A stretch of DNA of 64,000 bases from Bryobacterales bacterium (GTDB lineage Bacteria; Acidobacteriota; Terriglobia; Bryobacterales; Bryobacteraceae): positions 248,001 through 312,000 of the forward strand of contig JADJOP010000007.1 of the NCBI GenBank assembly GCA_016713735.1, read 5' to 3'. The notes below the pieces were generated by a model. The model searched no databases, was not told the DNA's origin, and saw only the letters and a list, made by a program, of their open reading frames with translations. The position numbers and the translations under genes were made by a program. How positions within the stretch are numbered: position 1 is the first letter of the stretch; the number at the start of each line of letters is the position of its first letter. Shown here one piece after another: positions 52,327 to 61,673 of this stretch.

Positions 52327-53533
52327 GACGAAGATCGCCGTCGGCCTGGACGCGGGCAGTTCGCGGACGCGCTGCGTGGTGTGCGCGCTGGAGGACGGGA
52401 AGCTGCGGTTTCTGGGCGCGGGCTCGTCGCCATCGACGGGCTGGTATCGCGGGCGCATTGCCGACCCGGACGCGGTGAGCGATAGTATTTCGCTGGCCGT
52501 GCGCGAAGCCGAGACGAACGCACAGGTATTGGTGGAATCAGTGGCCGCGGGCCTCGGCGGGCCTTCGGTGGAGGGTTTGCAGGGACGTGGTCTCTACGAA
52601 TTCAGCCGGGCGAGGGAGTTGGAAAGCAACGACCTTGCCTACGCCGTGGAGTTAGGCACTCGTATGCGGCTTGAGGAAGACCGCATGCTGTGCCATGTGC
52701 TGCCGCAAGACTTCACGGTGGACGGAAAGCCAGGCTACCGCAGGCCGGTGGGCGTGGGCTGTACGAGGCTGGAGGCGAACCTGCAGTTGATCACAGCGTC
52801 GGCACAAGAGCACCAGTGCCTTGTGTCGGCGCTGCATCAAGCGCATCTGGCGGTGGAAGAGACTGTGTTTGAGCCGATCGCGGCGGCCTATGCGACGGTG
52901 GTGGCCGAGGAACGCGGGCGGGGCGCGGCGGTGGTGGATGTGGGCATTCACTCGACCGGCGTGGCCATCTATGACGGCGAAGCGATGGTGGGAGCGGCGA
53001 GCCTGCCGGTGTCGGCCGACCACCTGACGCGCGACCTGACGCTGGGCCTGCGGGCCGCCTATGGGGTGTCGATTTCCTATGAGGATGCCGAGTCGTTGAA
53101 GCGCGAGTATGGCTGCGCGATGCTCGGGCTGACCTCAGACAACGCGCTGCTGGAGATTCCCTCGCCGGAAGGCCGGGGGATTCAGGAGATCACGCGGCGG
53201 CAGGTGAACGAAATTCTGGAAGCGCGCGCCGAGGAGCTGTTCCTCTATGTGAGGCGCGAACTGGTGCGGGCCGGGATGGAGAACGCCCTGCTGGAGGGTG
53301 TGTTCCTGACCGGCGGCGGAGCCCGGCTGTCGGGCATGTGCGATATGGCGGAGAAGGTGCTCAATTGCCCGGCCAAGTTTGGCTTGACGCGGGGGATTGA
53401 GGCCTGGCCGCAGAACTTTGAGGATCCGGCCTGGGCGACGGCGGCGGGGCTGTGCATGTATTCGGCACGGCTCAAGATGCACCGCGGCGGGCGGAAGAAA
53501 CCTCCGGGCCTGCTGGGATTACTGGGCTGGTAG
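52316..53533 (+). CDS. ftsA: Cell division protein FtsA
   Basis: 405 residues from ATG 52316, which overlaps the ftsQ end by 11 bases. Actin-like fold: KIAVGLDAGSSRTRCVVCAL (phosphate 1), FTVDGKPGYRRPVGVGC, AAVVDVGIHSTGVAIYDG (phosphate 2) and VFLTGGGARLSGMCDMAEKVL. The C-terminal KKPPGLLGLLGW is the amphipathic membrane-targeting helix. FtsA tethers FtsZ to the inner membrane. A 20-base gap with GAGGAG separates it from ftsZ. Confidence 0.96.
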   Translation: MASKTKIAVGLDAGSSRTRCVVCALEDGKLRFLGAGSSPSTGWYRGRIADPDAVSDSISLAVREAETNAQVLVESVAAGLGGPSVEGLQGRGLYEFSRARELESNDLAYAVELGTRMRLEEDRMLCHVLPQDFTVDGKPGYRRPVGVGCTRLEANLQLITASAQEHQCLVSALHQAHLAVEETVFEPIAAAYATVVAEERGRGAAVVDVGIHSTGVAIYDGEAMVGAASLPVSADHLTRDLTLGLRAAYGVSISYEDAESLKREYGCAMLGLTSDNALLEIPSPEGRGIQEITRRQVNEILEARAEELFLYVRRELVRAGMENALLEGVFLTGGGARLSGMCDMAEKVLNCPAKFGLTRGIEAWPQNFEDPAWATAAGLCMYSARLKMHRGGRKKPPGLLGLLGW

Positions 53534-53553
53534 GAGGCGTGGCGAGGAGAACG

Positions 53554-54847
53554 ATGGAACCACAGCAGGCGGCTCAAACGCCGCGGCGCGCATGATGCAG
53601 AGCGGGCTGACCGGGGTGGAGTTCTATGTGCTCAACACCGACGTGCAGGCGCTGCAGGCCTCGCCGGTGCCGAACAAGCTGGCCATTGGGGCAAAGATCA
53701 CGAGCGGGCTGGGCGCGGGGTCAGACCCGGCCATTGGGCGGCAGGCGGCGCTTGAGGACACCGAGAAGATCATTGAGCTGCTGGAAGGCGCGGATATGGT
53801 GTTCGTGACGGCGGGCCTCGGCGGCGGTACGGGCACCGGGGCGGCTCCGGTGGTGGCGGCGCTGGCCAAGGAGCTGGGCGCGCTGACGGTGGCCGTGGTG
53901 ACCAAGCCGTTTGAGTTTGAAGGCCGGCCGCGCATGCGCATGGCCGAAAAGGGCCTCGCCGAGCTGGCCGGGACCGTGGACACGGTGATCACGATTCCGA
54001 ACGAGAAGCTGCTCGACATTGCGCCCGAAGACGCGAGCTTCGTGGAAGGCTTCCAGATTGCCGACGACGTGCTGCGGCAGGGCGTGCAGGGCATCAGCGA
54101 CATCATCACGCGGCCGGGGCTGATCAACCGCGACTTCAGCGACGTGCGCTCGATCATGCTCGGCATGGGCTACGCGATGATGGGCACGGCGACGGCGAAG
54201 GGCACGGGGCGGCGGTGGAGGCGGCGCGGCATGCCATTTCCAGCCCGCTGCTCGAAGAGGGCGGCATTCGCGGGGCGCGCGGCATTCTGATGAACATCAC
54301 CGGGCCGGAGAAGATGTTGCGGCTGCGCGATGTGCAGAAGGCCTGCAACCTGATCCGCGAGGCCGTGGACGATGAAGAGGTGCCGATCAGCTTTGGGTTG
54401 GTGCTCGACGATGCGATGGGCGAAGAGGTGAAGATCACGGTGATCGCGACGGGATTCCAGCGGGCCAATGCGGCGCTGGAAGGCTTCCGGGTGAATCCGC
54501 CGCAGGTGCAGCCGCAGGCGCCGCAGATCGCCGCGCCGGTCCCTTTTGAAGAGCCGGTGCGAACGATGGCTGCCGCCGCCGCATCGGAGTATCGCGAGGA
54601 ACGCCGGCAGGAAGCTGAACCGCGGTTTGAAGAGACGGTGGACGAGCCGGTGGAGACCAGCTACCAGGCCTCGGCGCCGGTAGCCGAGCCGCCGCCGGTG
54701 GTGTATCCGCAAGCCAGCGCTGCGGCGGCCGAGACGCAGTATCCGCATCCCAGCGCGCAGCAGGCGGCGCGGGGCGAGGCGATGCCGTCGAGCGACCTGG
54801 ATACGCCGTCGATTTTCCGCCGCGGAACGCGCCGGTTGTTCCAGTAG
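53554..54847 (+). CDS. ftsZ: Cell division protein FtsZ, broken twice as sequenced
   Basis: Start ATG 53554 (GGAGAACG upstream) reads only MEPQQAAQ before a stop in its own frame. The FtsZ body begins in another frame with GGSNAAARMMQSGLTGVEFYVLNTD, so the segment coding for the conserved first strand (I-K-V-I-G-V-G) is missing between about 53567 and 53568. The GTPase signature AGLGGGTGTGAAP, NEKLLDIAPEDASF and DIITRPGLINRDFSDV are intact. At about 54200 one base is missing (probably a G) between KGTG and AVEAARHAISSPLLEEGG. The C-terminal linker ends SDLDTPSIFRRGTRRLFQ. Both faults must be assembly or sequencing errors if the strain divides normally. Confidence 0.9.
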
Positions 54848-54914
54848 GCCAACAGTTCTCCTCCTCCCTCCGCGGCTGAGTTCCGGTGACGGGGCTCAGC
54901 TGGCGAGGATTCGG

Positions 54915-54964
54915 GGCCGTCCAGGAAGATTCCTCCAGTTTCTTTCCGGACGGCCTATTTTTTT
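54915..54964 (+). terminator. Intrinsic terminator after ftsZ
   Basis: GGCCGTCC (54915-54922) pairs with GGACGGCC (54948-54955), a perfect 8-bp GC-rich stem, followed by TATTTTTTT (54956-54964). An inner AGGAA/TTCCT repeat adds to the structure. It lies 68 bases after the ftsZ stop and closes the division-cell-wall operon; the next gene is convergent. Confidence 0.85.
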
Positions 54965-54990
54965 GTGCTCTGGACGAGCCGCGGAGCGTC

Positions 54991-55692
54991 CTAGAGCGTC
55001 GACTGGTGGGAGGTGACGACTGCCTCTTCGATGAGGTGGGTGGCTTCTTCGCGGCCGAGGAAACGGTCGATGACGCCGTGGGCGACATAGAGGAGCGGGG
55101 TGATGGAGAGGGCGATCAAGAACTTGTAGGTGTAGTTGGTGAAGGCGAGGCCGAGGAAGTCAGAGGTGGCGATTTTGCCGGGGAGCCAGAAGGCGATGCC
55201 GAGGACGATGAAGGTGTCGATCAACTGGCTGACGGCGGTGGAGCCGGTGGCGCGGAGCCAGAGGTGGCGGCCGCCGGTGCGGTCACGGAAGGTCCAGAAG
55301 ACGAGAACGTCGATCAACTGCGAGGTAAGGAAGGCGGTAACGCTGCCGACGATGATCCAGAGGGACTGGCCGAGGACATTGGTGAAGGAGCGGTCGTCGA
55401 CCGGGGAGATGGCGGCGGCGGGGATCTGCATGGCGGCGAAGATGATGGCGAAGGCGTAGAGGATGAGGCCGACGGTGAGCATGGTGAGCTTGCGGACACC
55501 GGATTTGCCGAAGTATTCGTTGATGAGGTCGGTGGTGAGGAAGACGACAGGCCAGGGGAGGACGCCCATGCTCATCACATAGGGGCCCACCTGGATGAGT
55601 TTGCCGCCAAGGATTTCGCCGAGTAACGCATTGGTGACGAAGATGCCGCCGAGGATGAGGTAGACGAGTTCCTTGCGTGATCCGGTGAGCAC
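54991..55692 (-). CDS. yhhQ: Queuosine precursor transporter (YhhQ/VUT family)
   Basis: 233 residues from GTG 55692. Six membrane helices with family motifs VTNALLGEILGGKLIQ, PWPVVFLTTDLINEYFGK, VFWTFRDRTGGRHLWLRATGSTAVSQLIDTFIVLGIAFWLPG. YhhQ imports 7-cyano-7-deazaguanine/queuosine precursor for tRNA queuosine. It is convergent with ftsZ across the terminator. Role in this organism inferred from family only; no other que genes in the window. Confidence 0.92.
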   Translation of the reverse strand: MLTGSRKELVYLILGGIFVTNALLGEILGGKLIQVGPYVMSMGVLPWPVVFLTTDLINEYFGKSGVRKLTMLTVGLILYAFAIIFAAMQIPAAAISPVDDRSFTNVLGQSLWIIVGSVTAFLTSQLIDVLVFWTFRDRTGGRHLWLRATGSTAVSQLIDTFIVLGIAFWLPGKIATSDFLGLAFTNYTYKFLIALSITPLLYVAHGVIDRFLGREEATHLIEEAVVTSHQSTL

Positions 55693-55723
55693 GGGTTTCC
55701 TTTCGAGTGTGGCGCGGCCGGAG

Positions 55724-56878
55724 CTAGAGCGCTTCGGCGGCGGCGCCGGCGGTGAGCGGCACGGTGATCTTCACGGACCGGCCGTTGCGGAAGAGGGTCA
55801 GCTCGACCGAGTCGCCGACGAGCTTGCGCGACATGGCGCGGGAGATGGCGTCGGGGCGGTCCACGGCGCGGCCGTCGATGGCCATGATGAGGTCGCCGCC
55901 GATGCCGACCTCGACGTTGCCGATGACGACGAAGCGGCGGGCGCCGCGGATGCCGACGCGGGCGGCGGGCGAGCCGTCGGCGACGTCATAGACGAGGAAG
56001 CCGCCCTGGGCGGGGAGTTCGATGGCTTCGGCGAGGTCGCCGGAGATGAGGGTGCCGGAGACGCCGAGGCGGGGGCGGGTCATCTTCTTGCCGGCCTTGA
56101 CGGCGTCGAGCATCACCTTGGCGCGGTTGATGGGCATGGCAAAGCCGATGCCGATGTTGCCGCCGGGGCCGTAGATGGCGGTGTTGACGCCGATGACCGA
56201 GCCGGCGGAGTCGAGCAGGGGGCCGCCGGAATTGCCGGGGTTGATGGCGGCGTCGGTTTGGACCATTCCTTCGAGCGTGCGCCCGCTTTCATCGCGGATG
56301 TCGCGGCCCATGGAGGAGATGATGCCGGTGGTGAGGGTGCCTTCGAGGCCAAACGGATTGCCGATGGCGAGGACCTTCTGGCCCACCTGCAGCTTTTCGG
56401 AATCGCCCAGCAGGAGCGGGGTGACCTTGGCTTTGGGGGTGATGCGGATGAGGGCGAGGTCGTTGGCGGGGTCGCGTTCGAGGATCTCGGCTTTGTAGCG
56501 GGTCTGGTCATGGAGGGTCACCTGGACGTCGGCCGAGCCGGAGATGACGTGGTTGTTGGTGATGATGAGTCCCTCGGCGTTGACGAAGAAGCCGGAGCCG
56601 GATTCCTTGACGGGGTAGACCTCAAAGAAGAAGTTGCGGCGGTAGACGGTGGAGGTGATATTGACGGTGGCGGTGTGGGCAGCCTTGTAGATATCGATGT
56701 TGTTGAGCTCGTCGGAGCTGAGGCCGGCGCCGCGAACCGAGTCAGGGCCGGACCAGAGGGGGGCCGAGGAGGAGATGGCGTCGCGGCCGAGGAAGGCGGG
56801 GCGCCAGCCGGCGCGGGAGGTGACGAGGACGAAGGCGGCGATGAGGAGGGCGGCGGCGATCAGGATGCGGGCTTTCAT
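55724..56878 (-). CDS. HtrA-type trypsin-like serine protease with PDZ domain
   Basis: 384 residues. An N-terminal membrane anchor or signal (ARILIAAALLIAAFVLV) precedes a protease domain with the triad His (LIITNNHVISGS), Asp (ANDLALIRIT) and Ser (INPGNSGGPLLD), and one PDZ domain (SPAARVGIRGARRFVVIGNVEVGIGGD). HtrA proteases degrade misfolded periplasmic proteins and sense envelope stress. Only one PDZ, like DegS, so a regulatory rather than a general role is possible. Its ATG overlaps the coaE stop by four bases (56875-56878), giving a coaE-htrA operon. Confidence 0.94.
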   Translation of the reverse strand: MKARILIAAALLIAAFVLVTSRAGWRPAFLGRDAISSSAPLWSGPDSVRGAGLSSDELNNIDIYKAAHTATVNITSTVYRRNFFFEVYPVKESGSGFFVNAEGLIITNNHVISGSADVQVTLHDQTRYKAEILERDPANDLALIRITPKAKVTPLLLGDSEKLQVGQKVLAIGNPFGLEGTLTTGIISSMGRDIRDESGRTLEGMVQTDAAINPGNSGGPLLDSAGSVIGVNTAIYGPGGNIGIGFAMPINRAKVMLDAVKAGKKMTRPRLGVSGTLISGDLAEAIELPAQGGFLVYDVADGSPAARVGIRGARRFVVIGNVEVGIGGDLIMAIDGRAVDRPDAISRAMSRKLVGDSVELTLFRNGRSVKITVPLTAGAAAEAL

Positions 56879-57519
56879 ATCACTTCTGAGTCTCCAGTAT
56901 GCGCTGAATGCTTGGATTGCTCGAGGGCGCGGAGGGATTCATAGACCTGGCGCGCGCGGAGCGTGGTTTCTTCCTTGGTGTGGTCGGTGTCGACGATGAA
57001 GTGGGCGTAGGGAATTTTCTCCGCGAGCGGCATTTGGCGGGCGAGGCGGGCTTCCACTTCCTCGCGGGTGAGATGATCGCGGCGCATGGCGCGGGCGATC
57101 TGGGTTTCGCGGGCGCAGAGGGCGAGGAGGATGGTGTCGTAGCGGGTGTAGGAGCCGGTTTCGATCATGATGGCGGCCTCAACGACGACGATGGCGCGCG
57201 GTTGGGCGGCGGCGATAGCGGCAATTTTCTCGTCTTGGAGAGCGAAGACATGGGGGTGGACGAGTGAGTTGAGGCGCTCCAGAAGGGCCGGATCGCCGAA
57301 GACGAGCGCGCCCAGGCGCCGGCGGTCAATGGTTCCCTCTTCTGTCAGGATATCGGAGCCAAAGGCGTGGAGCACGGGGTCGTGTGCGGGGCCGCCGGGG
57401 GCGAGCACCTGGTGGCCGAGCTCATCGGCGTGGATGAGGCGGCAGCCGCAGTCTTCGAGCACATGGCCGATGAAGCTCTTGCCTGAGGCAAGTCCGCCGG
57501 TGAGGCCGACCAGAAGCAT
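56875..57519 (-). CDS. coaE: Dephospho-CoA kinase
   Basis: 214 residues from ATG 57517-57519. CoaE phosphorylates the 3'-OH of dephospho-CoA, the last step of CoA synthesis. P-loop LVGLTGGLASGKSFI, RLIHADELGHQVL, LGALVFGDPALLERLNSLVHP and VVVEAAIMIETG are standard. Because the folD frame is shifted upstream, the reading frame appears continuous with folD; the TAG of folD lies 3 bases before this ATG when the shift is corrected. It overlaps htrA downstream by four bases. Confidence 0.94.
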   Translation of the reverse strand: MLLVGLTGGLASGKSFIGHVLEDCGCRLIHADELGHQVLAPGGPAHDPVLHAFGSDILTEEGTIDRRRLGALVFGDPALLERLNSLVHPHVFALQDEKIAAIAAAQPRAIVVVEAAIMIETGSYTRYDTILLALCARETQIARAMRRDHLTREEVEARLARQMPLAEKIPYAHFIVDTDHTKEETTLRARQVYESLRALEQSKHSAHTGDSEVI

Positions 57520-57521
57520 GG

Positions 57522-58452
57522 CTAGCCGAGGCGGAGCCGCCGTTCGGCGAGGCCGACGGTGTTGGACATGAGCATGGCGATGGTGAGCGGGCCGACGCCG
57601 CCGGGGACGGGGGTGAAGGCCGAGGCGGCCTCGACTTCGAGCGGGATGGACATCGCCGACGAGGGCGCTGTGTTTGCGGTCGAAGTCGGCGAGGCGGGCG
57701 GCGAGGTCGGGGGCGGCGGACCAGATGGACTCGACCTCGGCGCGATCGCTCAGGCGGTTGATGCCGACGTCGATGACGGTGGCGCCGGGTTTGATGAAGT
57801 CGCGGCGGACGAAGGCGGGGCGGCCGATGGCGGCGACGAGGATGTCGGCGCGGCGGCAGGTTTCGGCGAGGTCAGGCGTCTTGGAGTGGCAGATGGTGAC
57901 GGTGGCATGGGCGTGCAGCAGAAGCAGCGCCATGGGCTTGCCGACGATGTCGCTGCGGCCGACGACGACGGCGTGTTTACCCGCGACCTCGATGGAGTGG
58001 CGGCGCAGCATCTCCATGACGCCGGCGGGGGTGCAGGCGCGGGGCGCGGGGAGGTTGGCCACGAGGCGGCCGACGGAGATGGGATGGAAGCCGTCGGCGT
58101 CCTTATCGGGGGAGATGGCATCGAGGATGCGGCGCGAGTCGACCTGCTTGGGGAGCGGCATCTGGACGAGGATGCCGTCGACGGCGGGGTCGTAGTTGAG
58201 CTTGCCGATGACGCCGAGCAACTCTTCGGTGGAGACCGATTCGGGCGGCATCACCTGGACGGAGTGAAAGCCGAGGGCCTCGCAGGCCTTGACCTTATTG
58301 CGGACGTAGATCTGGCTGGCCGGGTCGCTGCCGACGAGGACGACGGCGAGGCCGGGCGGGCGGCCGGCTTGGGTGAGGCAGCGCTCCACGCGCGGTTTGA
58401 GTTCGGCGAGGATGTCGTCGCGGACCTTGTTTCCATTGAGTAGTGTCGGCAT
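57522..58452 (-). CDS. folD: Bifunctional methylenetetrahydrofolate dehydrogenase/cyclohydrolase, frameshifted near the end
   Basis: About 309 residues after repair. FolD interconverts 5,10-methylene- and 10-formyl-tetrahydrofolate. YVRNKVKACEALGFHS (catalytic Tyr/Lys), GILVQMPLPKQVD, ADGFHPISVGRL and VVVGRSDIVGKPMALLLLH are standard. After LVGDVHP the frame is lost at about 57640-57645 (one extra base) and resumes as LEVEAASAFTPVPGGVGPLT, ending at TAG 57522-57524. As printed it would read through into coaE; I regard the fusion as an artefact. Confidence 0.92.
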
Positions 58453-58455
58453 GTC

Positions 58456-59874
58456 TCAGGCTTGTTTGTGGCGCAGGTGGTAGTGATAGACGGCGGCGCC
58501 GCTGATGATGGTGAGCACGGCGGCGAGGGCGATGCGGGGTTGGAGGGTGGCTCCGACGGCGGTGGCCACGGCGCCGACGACGAAGAAGATGAGCGGCAGC
58601 AGGGGCCAGGCGAAGCTGACGACGCGGATCTTTTGCCAGCCGGGCTGTTTGCGGAATTTGAAGAGCGAGGCGACGGTCATCATGGCGAAGAAGTTCAACG
58701 CGAAGCCGATGTAGATGATGAGGTCGGGGAAGGGAGTCATGGTGATGAGCATGCTCACGAGGCCCTGGCAGGCGATGGCGATGACGGGGGCGTGGGAGCG
58801 TTCATTGACCTTGGCGGCGGCGGCAAAGAAGGCGCCGTTCTTGGCCATGGCGTAATAGACGCGCGGCCCGATGGTGACCATGGCGTTGACCGTGGACATG
58901 AGGGAGACGGCCATGAGGAGGGCGAAGATGCCGGCGACCTCGGGGCCGAAGAGCTTGGAGGCGGCGAGCGAGCCGATGGCGATGACGCCCTTCATCTCTT
59001 CGAGCGGGACGGCATAGATGAAGACGACGTTGAGGCCGAGGTAGAGGAGCGCGACAAGGGCCGTGCCGAGGGCTAGAGCGATGGGCAGCGTGCGCGATGG
59101 CTCTTTCAATTCCTCAGCGACGTAGGTGGCGGCGTTCCAGCCGGAGTAGCTGACGTAGATGAAGAAGAGGCTGATGGCGAACTGCGCGGGCAGGGCCGTC
59201 GTGCTGCCGCGGACGGCGGGCTGGGAGAAGTGAGACCAGTCGCCGTTGCCAATGGCGAGTCCGAAGACGATGAGGCCGAGGATGACGGCGACCTTGGTGG
59301 TGGTGAGCGTGTTCTGCACGGCGGCGACGAGTTTGACGCCATAGAAGTTGAGCACGGTGAAGACGGCGATGAGGGCGCTGGCGCAGAGCTGCGCGCCGCC
59401 TATTTTCAGAGTCGTGAATCCGATATCGAGAGCGTAGAACGCGTTGTCCTGTTTCAACACCGGCCAGAAGTAGGCGAGGTAATCGGAGAAGGCGAGCGAG
59501 GCGGCGGCGATGGGCGCGGAGAAGCCGGCGAAGAAGCTGATCCAGCCGGTCATGAAGCCCCAGGTGGGGCCGTAGGCGCGGGTGAGGTAGACGTATTCGC
59601 CGCCGGAGGAGGGGAAGTTGACGCCGAGCTCGGAGTAGCAGAAGGCGCCGGCGAGGGCGCAGAGGGCGCCGACGATCCAGATGAGGAAGATGATGCCGGC
59701 CGAGCCGAGGTCAGAAGCGAGGAAACCGGTGGTGGTGAAGATGCCGGTTCCGATCATGTTGGAGACGACCAGCGCGGTGGCCGAGACGATGCCGAGCTGG
59801 CGGAGGAGCGAGACGACGGGGCTCGCCGGAGAGGCAGCAGGAGGTTGCGGTGCGCTCGCGGCGGAGGGGGTCAT
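58456..59874 (-). CDS. APC-family amino acid permease
   Basis: 472 residues from ATG 59872-59874 (MTPSAASAPQPPAASPAS); the frame extends to 59955 without a good start. Twelve to fourteen membrane helices; the first carries the APC substrate loop VVSNMIGTGIFTTTGFLAS. GIIFLIWIVGALCALAGAFCYSELGVNFPSSGGEYVYLTRAYGP and AISLFFIYVSYSGWNAATYVAEELKEPSRTLP are diagnostic. Substrate undetermined. Same strand as folD, 3 bases downstream of it, so probably co-transcribed. Confidence 0.9.
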   Translation of the reverse strand: MTPSAASAPQPPAASPASPVVSLLRQLGIVSATALVVSNMIGTGIFTTTGFLASDLGSAGIIFLIWIVGALCALAGAFCYSELGVNFPSSGGEYVYLTRAYGPTWGFMTGWISFFAGFSAPIAAASLAFSDYLAYFWPVLKQDNAFYALDIGFTTLKIGGAQLCASALIAVFTVLNFYGVKLVAAVQNTLTTTKVAVILGLIVFGLAIGNGDWSHFSQPAVRGSTTALPAQFAISLFFIYVSYSGWNAATYVAEELKEPSRTLPIALALGTALVALLYLGLNVVFIYAVPLEEMKGVIAIGSLAASKLFGPEVAGIFALLMAVSLMSTVNAMVTIGPRVYYAMAKNGAFFAAAAKVNERSHAPVIAIACQGLVSMLITMTPFPDLIIYIGFALNFFAMMTVASLFKFRKQPGWQKIRVVSFAWPLLPLIFFVVGAVATAVGATLQPRIALAAVLTIISGAAVYHYHLRHKQA

Positions 59875-59984
59875 CTCAATATTGTAACGAGGCGGGGGGA
59901 GGCGGGATGCCGGGCGGCGAATGTCACGCGGGCACTGACAATCCGCAGGTGTCACCTGATGCCGGTCAACAGAGAGGGGTGCTT

Positions 59985-60833
59985 ATGGGCCGCATTCTGA
60001 AACTGGGCATGAGCGGGCCGGATGTGCGAGCGGTGCAGGACGCACTGAACTTCCACGTGCGGCCGGCGGGGCCGCTGGTGGTGGACGGGCAGTTCGGGCC
60101 GAAGACGGAAGCGCGCGTGCGGATGTTCCAAACCTCGAACCGGCTGCAGGTGGATGGCGCGGTGGGGCCGCAAACCGAAGGGGCGCTGTTTGAGGTGACC
60201 GAGGTGCCGCTGCAGATCGGGCTGATGCCGCGGCTGCAATTGACGCTGCCGCGGACTGGTCCGGCGCCGCCCAGGCTGGGGGGCATCGGGCCGTTGATCC
60301 CGCCGCTGCAGTTGCCGGGCACGGACCTGAGCTGGATCGGCAAGCTCACGGTGGGTCCGAAGCTGAGCCTGCCCGAGGCGACGCGACTGGGCTTTGTGAT
60401 GCAGCCGCAGCCGTTCCTGGTGTTGAACCTGAAACTCACCGTGCCGACGCGCAAGGACCCGCTGGACCCGGCGCTGCAGACCTTCAACACGCTGGTTGGC
60501 TTTGTGAACCAGATGCCGGTCAATTCTCAGGTGAAGGCGTTTCTGCTCTCGCAGATTCCCAACCCGGTGAAGAAGATTGAGCCGCCGGGAACGGGCTTCA
60601 AGTGGGGCCTGGAGCCGGTGTTCGATCCGACCAAGCCGACGGTGTTCGGCGTGAAGGGGAACGCCGAGTTCAACGTGCGCGTGACGAGCGGGAACGGCGG
60701 CAAGCCGCAGATCTTCTTTTCGGCGTGGGGCGACGGCAAGGCGACTGTGGATTTGGATAAGAAGCAGGGCGAGTCGCTGCCGAGGGCGGCGGCCGAGGGC
60801 GAGATCTGGCTGGGGTTCAGGGGCGTGTTTTAG
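59985..60833 (+). CDS. Peptidoglycan-binding-domain protein of unknown function
   Basis: 282 residues from ATG 59985 with GAGAGGGG upstream. An N-terminal PG_binding_1 three-helix domain (ILKLGMSGPDVRAVQDALNFHV...FGPKTEARVRMFQTSNRLQVDGAVGPQTEGAL) follows directly after the start; no signal peptide is visible, so its site of action is puzzling. The rest is Pro/Leu-rich, then beta-rich (VFDPTKPTVFGVKGNAEFNVRVTSG), with no family that I know. Its last 17 bases overlap the convergent membrane-protein gene. Such leaderless peptidoglycan-binding proteins occur in type VI or phage-like systems, but I see no related genes nearby. Confidence 0.82.
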   Translation: MGRILKLGMSGPDVRAVQDALNFHVRPAGPLVVDGQFGPKTEARVRMFQTSNRLQVDGAVGPQTEGALFEVTEVPLQIGLMPRLQLTLPRTGPAPPRLGGIGPLIPPLQLPGTDLSWIGKLTVGPKLSLPEATRLGFVMQPQPFLVLNLKLTVPTRKDPLDPALQTFNTLVGFVNQMPVNSQVKAFLLSQIPNPVKKIEPPGTGFKWGLEPVFDPTKPTVFGVKGNAEFNVRVTSGNGGKPQIFFSAWGDGKATVDLDKKQGESLPRAAAEGEIWLGFRGVF

Positions 60834-61575
60834 CAGCCTCGGCGGCGGCGAGGTGATGGGCCGAGGGTTCGCCGATTTCGGACACGAACCGCTGCAGGAG
60901 AGGCTGCCAGGTGTCGTCGTGTCTGTTCAGGACAGGCTTGCAGAAGTGGTCGCAGTAGAAGCGCGCGGCGGGGGCGAAGAAGTCGAGCGCGAGCGAGTTA
61001 TCGATGTACTGCCTGGCCTTGAGCTTGGCCCAGGTGTCGTAGAAGAAGAGCACGGTATAGAGGCTGGAGATCTCGTCGAGGCGGAGGGTTTGGCTGGGGG
61101 TGAGGGGCTGGCCGGCGGAGATGCGGGCGCGAATGGCCACCTGTTCGGTCTCCAGTTCGCTCAGCGTGGGAGGCGGTCCGGCAAGGCCCTTCACGAGGGC
61201 CGAGGCTTGGCTGCGGGCGCGGCGCATGTCGGGTGAGTTGTAGGTTTCCACAAGCCACATGGTGCGGTTGTGGCGGGTGCGTTTGGACTCTTCGGCGAGC
61301 TGCTGATCAAAGAGCTTCTGTTGCAGCGAGACGGAGTCCTTCTGCGCCTGGACGGCCTCGAGTTGCTTGCCGATGGTGAACAGCAGCAGCAGCGTGGTGA
61401 CGCCGGAGAAGACGCTGGTGAGCAGGCCGTAGCTATCACCGAGCGTGCCCATGTTGCCGAGGTCGACCTGCTGCGCGTGGGTGAGCCACCAGGCGAACTT
61501 GTGGATGGCCAGCGGCCACAACAGGGACACGAGCAGCACGATGAGGGCGATGGCGATTTTGTCTTGCCGGGTCAT
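60817..61575 (-). CDS. Two-helix membrane protein of unknown function
   Basis: 252 residues from ATG 61573-61575. Two membrane helices (IALIVLLVSLLWPLAIHKFAWWL, residues about 8-30; YGLLTSVFSGVTTLLLLFTIG, about 49-69), a coiled coil (QLEAVQAQKDSVSLQQKLFDQQLAEES) and a helical cytoplasmic domain (ETYNSPDMRRARSQASALVKG; LFFYDTWAKLKARQYIDNSLALDF). The layout is reminiscent of the DUF4760-like phage-exclusion-style proteins; this is a weak impression. No catalytic motif seen. Confidence 0.75.
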   Translation of the reverse strand: MTRQDKIAIALIVLLVSLLWPLAIHKFAWWLTHAQQVDLGNMGTLGDSYGLLTSVFSGVTTLLLLFTIGKQLEAVQAQKDSVSLQQKLFDQQLAEESKRTRHNRTMWLVETYNSPDMRRARSQASALVKGLAGPPPTLSELETEQVAIRARISAGQPLTPSQTLRLDEISSLYTVLFFYDTWAKLKARQYIDNSLALDFFAPAARFYCDHFCKPVLNRHDDTWQPLLQRFVSEIGEPSAHHLAAAEAAKTRP

Positions 61576-61673
61576 CGGGGCATGATAGCGTGCCCTGCCG
61601 TGGAGCGCTCCGGCGGTTCTCAATGAAGAGCGCGGCGGCCCGTTTGCGGGCTCGTTCGCCGGAAGGGCGCGCC

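Noticed and set aside
56875..58452. FolD-CoaE fusion protein
   Set aside because: The joined frame needs a nonsense junction after LVGDVHP; one base restores the normal FolD end and TAG just before the coaE start.
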